Assembly: GCF_038502225.1 (NCBI RefSeq)
Contig: NC_091372.1
Coordinates: 7,816,257-7,880,256 of the forward strand
Direction: 5' to 3'
Origin: Cherax quadricarinatus
Taxonomy: Eukaryota > Arthropoda > Malacostraca > Decapoda > Parastacidae
DNA: 64,000 nucleotides
This document shows positions 1 through 9,967 of the stretch, one piece after another. The translations under genes were made by a program, and so were the position numbers. Under the pieces are notes generated by a model, which did not search any database, had not been told where the DNA came from, and saw only the letters and a list, made by a program, of their open reading frames with translations. Position 1 is the first letter of the stretch. Every line of letters begins with the position of its first letter.

Positions 1-147
1 ACTGTTGTATTCTGAGCGCCTCTGCAAAGACAGTGATAGTGTGCGAGTGTGGTGAAAGTGTTGAATGATGATGGAAGTGTTTTCTTTTTGGGGATTTTCT
101 TTCTTTTTTGGGTCACCCTGCCTCGGTGGGAGACGGCCGACTTGTTG

Positions 148-193
<46 letters not shown>
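1..193 (+). mobile_element. RTE-like LINE, 3' end of copy 1 with poly-A
   Basis: The window opens inside the 3' UTR of the RTE-like family. It reads through the conserved end 'caccctgcctcggtggga' and 'cttgttg' into a poly-A run (148-193), then (TA)n and (CATA)n to 221. It carries one copy of the 18-bp terminal unit. Confidence 0.85.
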
Positions 194-209
<16 letters not shown>

Positions 210-221
210 TACATACATACA

Positions 222-2103
222 TGTAAGTGTGGGGGAGGTACGTGAGGCATTACGTAAAATGAAAGGGGGTAAAGCAGCTGGAACTGATGGGATCATGACA
301 GAAATGTTAAAAGCAGGGGGGGATATAGTGTTGGAGTGGTTGGTACTTTTGTTTAATAAATGTATGAAAGAGGGGAAGGTACCTAGGGATTGGCAGAGAG
401 CATGTATAGTCCCTTTATATAAAGGGAAAGGGGACAAAAGAGACTGTAAAAATTATAGAGGAATAAGCTTACTGAGTATACCAGGAAAAGTGTACGGTAG
501 GGTTATAATTGAAAGAATTAGAGGTAAGACAGAATGTAGGATTGCGGATGAGCAAGGAGGTTTTAGAGTGGGTAGGGGATGTGTAGATCAGGTGTTTACA
601 TTGAAGCATATATGTGAACAGTATTTAGATAAAGATAGGGAAGTTTTTATTGCATTTATGGATTTAGAAAAGGCATATGATAGAGTGGATAGAGGAGCAA
701 TGTGGCAGATGTTGCAAGTATATGGAATAGGTGGTAAGTTATTAAATGCTGTAAAGAGTTTTTATGAGGATAGTGAGGCTCAGGTTAGGGTGTGTAGAAG
801 AGAGGGAGACTACTTCCCGGTAAAAGTAGGTCTTAGACAGGGATGTGTAATGTCACCATGGTTGTTTAATATATTTATAGATGGGGTTGTAAAGGAAGTA
901 AATGCTAGGGTGTTTGGGAGAGGGGTGGGATTAAATTATGGGGAATCAAATTCAAAATGGGAATTGACACAGTTACTTTTTGCTGATGATACTGTGCTTA
1001 TGGGAGATTCTAAAGAAAAATTGCAAAGGTTAGTGGATGAGTTTGGGAATGTGTGTAAAGGTAGAAAGTTGAAAGTGAACATAGAAAAGAGTAAGGTGAT
1101 GAGGGTGTCAAATGATTTAGATAAAGAAAAATTGGATATCAAATTGGGGAGGAGGAGTATGGAAGAAGTGAATGTTTTCAGATACTTGGGAGTTGACGTG
1201 TCGGCGGATGGATTTATGAAGGATGAGGTTAATCATAGAATTGATGAGGGAAAAAAGGTGAGTGGTGCGTTGAGGTATATGTGGAGTCAAAAAACGTTAT
1301 CTATGGAGGCAAAGAAGGGAATGTATGAAAGTATAGTAGTACCAACACTCTTATATGGGTGTGAAGCTTGGGTGGTAAATGCAGCAGCGAGGAGACGGTT
1401 GGAGGCAGCGGAGATGTCCTGTTTAAGGGCAATGTGTGGTGTAAATATTATGCAGAAAATTCGGAGTGTGGAAATTAGGAGAAGGTGTGGAGTTAATAAA
1501 AGTATTAGTCAGAGGGCAGAAGAGGGGTTGTTGAGGTGGTTTGGTCATTTAGAGAGAATGGATCACAGTAGAATGACATGGAAAGCATATAAATCTATAG
1601 GGGAAGGAAGGCGGGGTAGGGGTCGTCCTCGAAAGGGTTGGAGAGAGGGGGTAAAGGAGGTTTTGTGGGTAAGGGGCTTGGACTTCCAGCAAGCGTGCGT
1701 GAGCGTGTTAGATAGGAGTGAATGGAGACGAATGGTACTTGGGACCTGACGATCTGTTGGAGTGTGAGCAGGGTAATATTTAGTGAAGGGATTCAGGGAA
1801 ACCGGTTATTTTCATATAGTCGGACTTGAGTCCTGGAAATGGGAAGTACAATGCCTGCACTTTAAAGGAGGGGTTTGGGATATTGGCAGTTTGGAGGGAT
1901 ATGTTGTGTATCTTTATATGTTTATGCTTCTAGACTGTTGTATTCTGAGCACCTCTGCAAAAACAGTGATAATGTGCGAGTGTGGTGAAAGTGTTGAATG
2001 ATGATGAAAGTATTTTCTTTTTGGGGATTTTCTTTCTTTTTTGGGTCACCCTGCCTCGGTGGGAGACGGCCGACTTGTTGAAAAAAAAAAAAAAAAAAAA
2101 AAA
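222..2103 (+). mobile_element. RTE-like LINE copy 2, 5'-truncated in reverse transcriptase
   Basis: Starts inside the reverse transcriptase, abutting the poly-A and microsatellite tail of copy 1 in the same orientation. It then has the rest of the RT ORF, a ~330-bp 3' UTR (1750-2080), one 18-bp terminal unit and a 23-nt poly-A, followed by (CATA)n. It is very similar to copy 4 throughout, so both are young. Confidence 0.88.
226..1749 (+). CDS. RTE-like reverse transcriptase, 5'-truncated
   Basis: Open for ~507 codons of the C-terminal part of an RTE-clade polyprotein. It has the RT palm motifs [11 protein letters not shown] (A), [15 protein letters not shown] (B) and [10 protein letters not shown] (C, catalytic FADD), then a thumb region and the C-terminal signature [11 protein letters not shown] ending RRMVLGT. 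The endonuclease is missing because the copy starts mid-gene. The frame is open upstream to an ATG at 49, but that stretch is the 3' UTR and poly-A of copy 1 read as a ~15-Lys run, so the long ORF is accidental. Clade assignment rests on these motifs and the endonuclease in copy 4. Confidence 0.85.
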   Translation, partial: SVGEVREALRKMKGGKAAGTDGIMTEMLKAGGDIVLEWLVLLFNKCMKEGKVPRDWQRACIVPLYKGKGDKRDCKNYRGISLLSIPGKVYGRVIIERIRGKTECRIADEQGGFRVGRGCVDQVFTLKHICEQYLDKDREVFIAFMDLEKAYDRVDRGAMWQMLQVYGIGGKLLNAVKSFYEDSEAQVRVCRREGDYFPVKVGLRQGCVMSPWLFNIFIDGVVKEVNARVFGRGVGLNYGESNSKWELTQLLFADDTVLMGDSKEKLQRLVDEFGNVCKGRKLKVNIEKSKVMRVSNDLDKEKLDIKLGRRSMEEVNVFRYLGVDVSADGFMKDEVNHRIDEGKKVSGALRYMWSQKTLSMEAKKGMYESIVVPTLLYGCEAWVVNAAARRRLEAAEMSCLRAMCGVNIMQKIRSVEIRRRCGVNKSISQRAEEGLLRWFGHLERMDHSRMTWKAYKSIGEGRRGRGRPRKGWREGVKEVLWVRGLDFQQACVSVLDRSEWRRMVLGT

Positions 2104-2156
2104 TACATACATATATACATATATACATATATACATACATACATATACATACATGC

Positions 2157-2334
2157 GTGTCTGTGAAGTGTGACCAAAGTGTAAGTAGGAGTAGCAAGAT
2201 ATCCCTGTTATCTAGCATGTTTATGAGACAGAAAAAGACACCAGCAATCCTACCATCATGCAAAACAGTTACAGGTTTCTGGCAGGACGGTAGTACTTCC
2301 CTGGGTGGTTGCTGTCTACCAACCTACTACCTAC
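2157..2334 (-). mobile_element. Single-unit relative of the 50-bp-array retroposon, 3'-truncated
   Basis: On the minus strand it reads one 50-bp unit (ggtagtaggttggtagacag, then caaccacccagggaa) followed by 'catgatggtaggattgctgg' and 'ctgtctcataaacatg', exactly the order at the right edge of the giant array (17324-17460). It shows the array unit is part of a dispersed element. It sits next to the tail of RTE copy 2. Confidence 0.8.
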
Positions 2335-2444
2335 ATACATATATAACACTAAATCCCAAACAAATACATAATGATGAGATCAATACCTTAGACATTTTTA
2401 TATATATTCTCTGTAGTATTGAAAAGTCAATAGCTAAGGTCTAA

Positions 2445-3120
2445 GGTCAGATTAACTGTTTGACCTTTGCTGCCTTTAAGTAGATGAATGGTTAGCTGCA
2501 GATTGAAGGATCATGATTCCAAGAAATGGTATTACTATTCCCTTCCTAGGACCAAATTTGATTACCTTACATTTCCTAGGCACTGTATAACCCTTATAGA
2601 TCTCTTATTATAATAATCTGACCTGTGCTAATGCAGCTCACAAACTTAAGTGGCCCAAGTGCTAATCCATGAGCACTAAAGGGTGTGGAACTGTTATCAA
2701 TTGTTTACAAGCTGAGCATGAAGAACCTTGCCATCAAAGGGTTTAAGAATGCAGCCAGGAAGCACTGCAGAAAAGCCAGGCTTCCTAAAGGCTGCAAGAT
2801 TTTGATACTACTAAGTACAACAATTTGTTTGCTCACCTGCTGAAAAACTAGTTTCAGAGGAAAAAAAAAAATTCAAACCACATCATAGCCTTGATCTAGC
2901 CTAAGTATCAAGGAGTAGAGTAATTATTGTTTTAAAAAGTATCACAGTAAACTATCATCTGCTTTTCTCCAGTTTAAAAAACAGGGAAACTGAACCACTT
3001 ACCTCTATGGTCAGCCACTCTGTAATTGGGTCAATTAAAATAGCAGGGTTTCCTTGACTGCATCACTAATGGAAATTAAATTTTTTTTATAGCAATTACA
3101 TTCTATGTATCTACAAAACC
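2445..3120. other. Unannotated intron or 3'-flank sequence
   Basis: AT-rich DNA with no ORF of note and no recognisable repeat. It was searched on the minus strand for the missing last TBL1XR1 exon (a SYRGTGGIFEV-like segment); none was seen. Confidence 0.5.
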
Positions 3121-3127
3121 TGCATTA

Positions 3128-3273
3128 AAACCATACCCCCGGCCGGGATTGAACCCGCGGTCATAGAGTCTCAAAACTCCAGCCCGTCGCGCTAGCCACT
3201 AGTGGCTAGCGCGACGGGCTGGAGTTTTGAGACTCTATGACCGCGGGTTCAATCCCGGCCGGGGGTATGGTTT
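3128..3273. repeat. Perfect 146-bp palindrome of tRNA-like sequence
   Basis: Two 73-nt arms (3128-3200 and 3201-3273) are exact reverse complements with no spacer; the centre reads gccact|agtggc. Each arm looks like the 3' three-quarters of a tRNA or tRNA-derived SINE head: TAGCGCGACGGG is A-box-like, GGTTCAATCCCGG is B-box-like, and CCGGGGG is acceptor-like. The anticodon arm gives only a 6-nt loop, so a working tRNA gene is unlikely. Confidence 0.85.
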
Positions 3274-3349
3274 ATTTGCAATCGTGTCATTACGATTTCT
3301 TAAGTCCTGCATTAAAAGTTAGAAAGAAAATTTAGTGGTAAATGCAATT

Positions 3350-3960
3350 GTGGGTTGTAAGAGAAGTGAATTCTAGAGTTAGGCTTAGGAAAAGATATCA
3401 AAAGGTAATGAATATAAAATAAGAGTTGTTTCACTTTGCTGATAGCATAGTGGTTTTTAAATTCAAAAGTACAGTTTCAGAGGCTGGAGGAGTCTGGCAG
3501 GGAGTGTACCAGAAGAAAGTTGAAAGTGAATAAAGAAAAGAGCAAGGTGATGAAAAGAAAGTAAAAACAATGAAAGATTGGAGGGAGACTATGAAGTGAA
3601 TGTATTTACATACTTTTGGAGTGGCATCAACAGATGGCTCTATGAAAGAAGAGGCAAGTCATAAAATAGATGATGAAACGGTTGGATTGTCTAGGGTCTA
3701 CAGAAAGCAAGAACCTTGTCAAAAGATACAAAATGGGAAATGTACTCGAGTACAATGGTGCCAACACTTTTGTATGGGTGTGAGGCATGATCTTGGAATC
3801 CTGTGGCAGAGGATGGAGGCAGTGCTTGTGACCAATGTGCGGTGTGAATATTATGCACACCATCTTCCACTCCCAGATGATAATTCTGGGAATGGAAAAT
3901 GGTGTGGTGGTACAAAAGATAATTCAGGGAATGGAAATTGTTGAGATACTTGGGCAATTT
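3350..3960 (+). pseudogene. Old, decayed RTE-like RT fragment
   Basis: Frameshifted remnants parallel copy 2: 'aagtgaataaagaaaagagcaaggtgatga', then 'YLHTFGVASTDGSMKEEASH' against [18 protein letters not shown], then a degraded GCEAW region. Much older than copies 2 and 4. Confidence 0.65.
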
Positions 3961-4021
3961 AGAAGGACTGGAACAAATTAAGCTGACTAAGAGGATATAT
4001 GGATTAATTAGGATTACTAAC

Positions 4022-4187
4022 CTGAGTAGACCATATATGGACACACTTATCAAAGCTCCCAGATGCTAGGAACTTGCCATCTGGAGAAAAGGCCACAGAA
4101 TATACTGGTTCGGAGTGTCTGGTAAGGGTGTGAATGCAGGCTCCCCTCTCTACATCCCAAAGACGTACAGTGGAGTCAAATGAAGCA
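4022..4187 (-). CDS. TBL1XR1: TBL1XR1 exon 9 (WD repeat 7)
   Basis: Residues 392-447: [20 protein letters not shown], then [20 protein letters not shown] and [12 protein letters not shown]. Acceptor ATCAACAG, donor CAG|GTTAGT. It ends just before the segment that in the family reads TGALVHSYRG, which is missing here. Confidence 0.95.
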
Positions 4188-7100
4188 CTGTTGATTAAAA
4201 TCATTTAAAAAAATTATTCATTTCCAATCAGCTTCAAAAATGTAGCACCCATCAGATAAAATCATTGTTACATTAGCCTATAGGCTAAAAATATATTTCA
4301 GGTCCACAACTTATCTTGGTATCAATATGTTGTGAGTATTTACAAGAGAACCCCTGTATCCATGGATACAGCTACAGTTATGCATTGTTACCCCCTCAAG
4401 GGAGGTTCCTTGATGCTGGTGAGGGGCTCTTAATCTAGCTAGGGAATTGGATCTGTGCTCCGGTTCCCTGAATTGAGCCTGAATACTTTCTACCCCCCCC
4501 CACATGCACTGTATAATCCTACAGGTTTAGCACTCCCCCATGATTATAAAAATAATTATAATAATATGTTTGGCCCAAAAACACTTAATTTATTTACCAA
4601 CAAGACAGAAGAAAAACATTATGATTACCTAGCAAGTATAAGGTTCAGATCTACATTGTAATGCGTGTCATAGGAGGTGACTAAAATACCAGGATCAAGG
4701 GGATAGTAGCCCCTTTTCCTGTATAAATTACTAAATGTAAAAGGAAAAAAGTTTAGTTTTTCCTTTTAGGTCACCCTGCTTCACTAGAAGATAGCCTGTG
4801 AATTGAAAAAAAAAAAATTGAATTGTATTATAAAAACAGTATAGTTACCTAGCAAGTATGAGGTTCATATTTGGATTGTTGGTACCAGGCCCAGTTGGTG
4901 ACCACTTGATTGTATAAATCTCTTTGCTGTGTGCTTGTAAGTCGTGTACGCAAGTATCCTGACGCATAGACCAAATCTGAAATTCAAGTTAGCTACAATA
5001 TATAATAAGCAAATGAGAAAGATTTGAATAATAACAATATAGTTGAGAGTTTTAAAAAAAATAATTTCATAGTAATTATGGTAAGTATATATGTATGACT
5101 TTATATATTAAGTTAAAAGTTAAAAACATTTAATATTTCAAATGTATTTATTAATGATTAATATATTTTTGGTCATCACTGCTTTTTGCTATTTTTATTC
5201 TTTACTATTTTCAATGGGAGAGAAGGCAGTCACCCAATTTTTTAGCATTAACCCCTTGACTGTCGCAACCCCCAATCCTGAGGTGTCTCCTGGTGTCGCA
5301 AAATTTAAAAAAAAAAATTATTTTCTTATGAAATGATAAGAGAATCTTTTCCCAATTGTAATGACACCAAAAAACGAAATTTGATGGAAAACTGATGGAA
5401 TTACGCTCTTGCAAAGTTAGCGACCTCGGCGATACTTACAAATTGGCGATTTCGCCTACTTTGAGCCCTATTTTTGGCTAATTCCATTGTTCCAGTCGAC
5501 CAAACTCATAGCTATTTCTTCAGAACTCAGTTTTTTTTATCGACTGAGTACAAGAAACTGCCCATTTACCAATTTCAACTACCCAATAATATTGTCAGAA
5601 ATTTGCAATTTGGCCAATTTCACGAAAATTAAAAAATATGACAATTTCAAAATAGGGTCCAGAATGAACAATGCAGACATTCCTGGCTCTAAAATAACAT
5701 TTTCTTTGTTCATCAGTCACATCTCCAAGCCCCACTGATATTACTCTTGCTTTCTATTTTGAATTTTTATTCAAACAAAAAATAGAAGATTTACTGTTAT
5801 GCAGACTACTGTAATAATTGTACAAATAATGTCAACCCATTCATGACTGCATATCAGAATGGCTAGTTGGACATTTATTGGACAATGACATCATTTGTTT
5901 ACTTTTGAACATCAGCAAAAATCAAACATTTCCCCTACTTTGAGCTCCATTTCCAGGTTCTTTTTATAGTAAACCAATCAAAAGCACCTCTATTTCTATA
6001 AAATGTTTTCCATTCTATCAAATGAGACCAAGAAAACGAGAATACAACCATAAATACTATACGAAAATATACCACAAAGTTGGCATTTTAATTAAAAAAA
6101 AAAAGGTCGGAGTTTTTTTTTTCTCATTATGCACTGCGTGCTCCAGGATTTTTTTTATATGGTGCACACTGACTACACAGACCCATTCTCTCACATGTGG
6201 GCCTACCAGCTTTCTCCTGCTTGATTTGAAGCCGCTAGAATTTAAGAGTACAGTGGACCCCCGGTTAACGATATTTTTTCATTCCAGAAGTATGTTCAGG
6301 TGCCAGTACTGACCGAATTTGTTCCCATAAGGAATATTGTGAAGTAGATTAGTCCATTTCAGACCCCCAAACATACACGTACAAACGCACTTACATAAAT
6401 ACACTTACATAATTGGTCGCATTGGGAGGTGATCGTTATGCGGGGGTCCACTGTATATATACGTCAGAGGGCTGAAGAGGGTTTGTTGAGGTTTGGTCAT
6501 TTAGAGAGAATGGATCAAAGTAGAATGACATGGAGAGCATATAAATCTGTAGGGGAAGGAAGGCAGGGTAGGGGTAGTCTTCGAAAAGGTTGGAAGGAGG
6601 GGGTAAAGGAGGTGTTGTGAGCGAGGGGTTTGGACTTCCAGCAAGCGTGCGTGAGCGTGTTAGATAGGAGTGAATGGAGACAAATGGTATTTGGGACCTG
6701 ACGATCTCTTGGAGTATGAGCAGAGTAATATTTAGTGAAGGGATTCAGGGAAACCGGTTATTTTATATAACCAGACTTGAGTCCTGGAAATGGGAAGTAC
6801 AATGCCTGCACTCTAAAGGAGGGGTTTGGGATATTGGCAGTTTGGAGAGATATATTGTGTATTTTTATACGTATATGCTTCTAAACTGTTGTATTCTGGG
6901 CACCTCTGCAAAAACAGTGATATGTGTGAGTGAGGTGAAAGTGTTGAATGATGATGAAAGTATTTTCTTTTTGGGGATTTTCTTTCTCTTTGGGTCACCC
7001 TGCCTCGGTGGGAGACGGCCGGCTTGTTGAATCAAGTGTGAGAGTAGTGGTGGTTGGGGATTTCAATGCTAAAGTGGGTAAAAATGTTATAGAGGGAGTA

Positions 7101-9936
7101 GTAGGTAAATTTGGGGTGCCAGGGGTAAATGTAAATGGGGAGCCTTTAATTGAGCTATGTGTAGAAAGAAATTTGGTAATAAGTAATACATATTTTATGA
7201 AAAAGAGGATAAATAAATATACAAGGTATGATGTAGCATGTAATGAAAGTAGTTTGTTAGATTATGTATTGGTGGATAAAAGGTTGATGGGTAGGCTCCA
7301 GGATGTACATGTTTATAGAGGGGCAACTGATATATCGGATCATTATTTAGTTGTAGCTACAGTTAGAGTAAGAGGTAGATGGGAAAAGAGGAAGGTGGCA
7401 ACAACAAGTAAGAGGGAGGTGAAAGTGTATAAACTAAGGGAGGAGGAAGTTCGGGTGAGATATAAGCGACTATTGGCAAAAAGGTGGGCTAGTGCAAAGA
7501 TGAGTAGTGGGGGGTTGAAGAGGGTTGGAATAGTTTTAAAAATGCAGTATTAGAATGTGGGGCAGAAGTCTGTGGTTATAGGAGGGTGGGGGCAGGAGGA
7601 AAGAGGAGTGATTGGTGGAATGATGAAGTAAAGGGTGTGATAAAAGAGAAAAAGGTAGCTTACGAGAGGTTTTTACAAAGCAGAAGTGTTATAAGAAGAG
7701 CAGAGTATATGGAGAGTAAAAAAAAGGTGAAGAGAGTGGTGAGAGAGTGCTAAAGGAGAGCAGAAAAAATTTTGGAGTGAGTTAAACAAGTTAAGAAAGC
7801 CTAGGGAAAGTATGGATTTGTCAGTTAAAAACAGAGAAGGGGAGTTAGAAGATGGGGAGAGGAAGGTATTACATAGATGGCGAGAATATTTTGAGGAACT
7901 TTTAAAAGTTGAGGAAGAAAGGGAGGCGGTAATTTCATGCACTGGCCAGGGAGGTATACCATCTTTTAGGAGTGAAGAAGAGCAGAATGTAAGTGTGGTG
8001 GAGGTACGTGAGGCATTACGTAGAATGAAAGGGGGTAAAGCAGCTGGAACTGATGGGATCATGACAGAAATGTTAAAAGCAGGGGGGGATATAGTGTTGG
8101 AGTGGTTGGTACTTTTGTTTAATAAATGTATGAAAGAGGGAAAGGTACCTAGGGATTGGCGGAGAGCATGTATAGTCCCTTTATATAAAGGGAAAGGGAA
8201 CAAAAGAGATTGTAAAAATTATAGAGGAATAAGTTTACTGAGTATACCAGGAAAAGTATACGGTAGGGTTATAATTGAAAGAATTAGAGGTAAGACAGAA
8301 TGTAGGATTGCGGATGAGCAAGGAGGTTTCAGAGTGGGTAGGGGATGTGTAGATCAAGTGTTTACATTGAAGGATATATGTGAACAGTATTTAGATAAAG
8401 GTAGGGAAGTTTTTATTGCATTTATGGATTTAGAAAAGGCATATGATAGAGTGGATAGAGGAGCAATGTGGCAGATGTTGCAAGTATATGGAATAGGTGG
8501 TAAGTTACTAAATGCTGTGAAGAGCTTTTATGAGGATAGTGAGGCTCAGGTTAGGGCATGTAGAAGAGAGGGAGAATACTTCCCGGTAAAAGTAGGTCTT
8601 AGACAGGGATGTGTAATGTCACCATGGTTGTTTAATATATTTATAGATGGGGTTGTAAAAGAAGTAAATGCTAGGGTGTTCGGGAGAGGGGTGGGATTAA
8701 ATTATGGGGAATCAAATTCAAAATGGGAATTGACACAGTTACTTTTTGCTGATGATACTGTGCTTATGGGAGATTCTAAAGAAAAATTGCAAAGGTTAGT
8801 GGATGAGTTTGAGAATGTGTGTAAAGGTAGAAAGTTGAAAGTGAACATAGAAAAGAGTAAGGTGATGAGGGTATCAAATGATTTAGATAAAGAAAAATTG
8901 GATATCAAATTGGGGAGGAGGAGTATGGAAGAAGTGAATGTTTTCAGATACTTGGGAGTTGACGTGTCGGCGGATGGATTTATGAAGGATGAGGTTAATC
9001 ATAGAACTGATGAGGGAAAAAAGGTGAGTGGTGCGTTGAGGTATATGTGGAGTCAAAAAACGTTATCTATGGAGGCAAAGAAGGGAATGTATGAAAGTAT
9101 AGTAGTACCAACACTCTTATATGGATGTGAAGCTTGGGTGGTAAATGCAGCAGCGAGGAGACGGTTGGAGGCAGTGGAGATGTCCTGTCTATGGGCAATG
9201 TGTGGTGTAAATATTATGCAGAAAATTCGGAGTGTGGAAATTAGGAGAAGGTGTGGAGTTAATAAAAGCATTAGTCAGAGGGCAGAAGAGGGGTTGTTGA
9301 GGTGGTTTGGTCATTTAGAGAGAATGGATCAAAGTAGAATGACATGGAAAGCATATAAATCTATAGGGAAAGGAAGGAGGGGTAGGGGTCGACCTTCGAA
9401 AGGGTTGGAAAGAGGGGGTAAAGGAAGTTTTGTGGGCTAGGGGCTTGGACTTCCAGCAAGCGTGCATGAGTGTGTTAGATAGGAGTGAATGGAGGCGAAT
9501 GATACTTGGGACCTGACGATCTGTTGGAGTGTGAGCAGGGTAATATTTAGTGAAGGGATTCAGGGAAACCGGTTATTTTCATATAGTCGGACTTGAGTCC
9601 TGGAAATGGGAAGTACAATGCCTGCACTTTAAAGGAGGGGTTTGGGATATTGGCAGTTTGGAGGGATATGTTGTGTATCTTTATACGTATATGCTTCTAA
9701 GCTGTTGTATTCAGAGCACCTCTGCAAAAGCAGTGATAATGTGTGAGTGTGGTGAAAGTGTTGAATGATGATGAAAGTATTTTCTTTTTGGGGATTTTCT
9801 TTTTTGGGTCACCCTGCCTCGGTGGGTCACCCTGCCTCGGTGGGTCACCCTGCCTCGGTGGGTCACCCTGCCTCGGCGGGTCACCCTGCCTCGGTGGGTC
9901 ACCCTGCCTCGGTGGGAGACAGCCGACTTGTTGAAA

Positions 9937-9967
<31 letters not shown>

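Larger units (their letters stand above)
7032..9945 (+). mobile_element. RTE-like LINE copy 4, starts in endonuclease
   Basis: The longest RTE copy, 2.9 kb: partial endonuclease, RT, 3' UTR (from about 9513), six tandem 18-bp terminal units (9806-9913) and poly-A (9934-9945), then (TA)n to ~9970. It joins copy 3 head to tail without intervening poly-A. The coding region has a stop near 7553 and frameshifts there and near 9390. Confidence 0.87.

Noticed and set aside
3128..3273. Two functional tRNA genes
   Set aside because: Neither arm has a complete acceptor stem and the anticodon loop would have 6 nt; it is better described as tRNA-derived.
1..4021. The last TBL1XR1 exon
   Set aside because: Searched on the minus strand for the conserved propeller end; no segment fits, so it is taken to lie outside the window.
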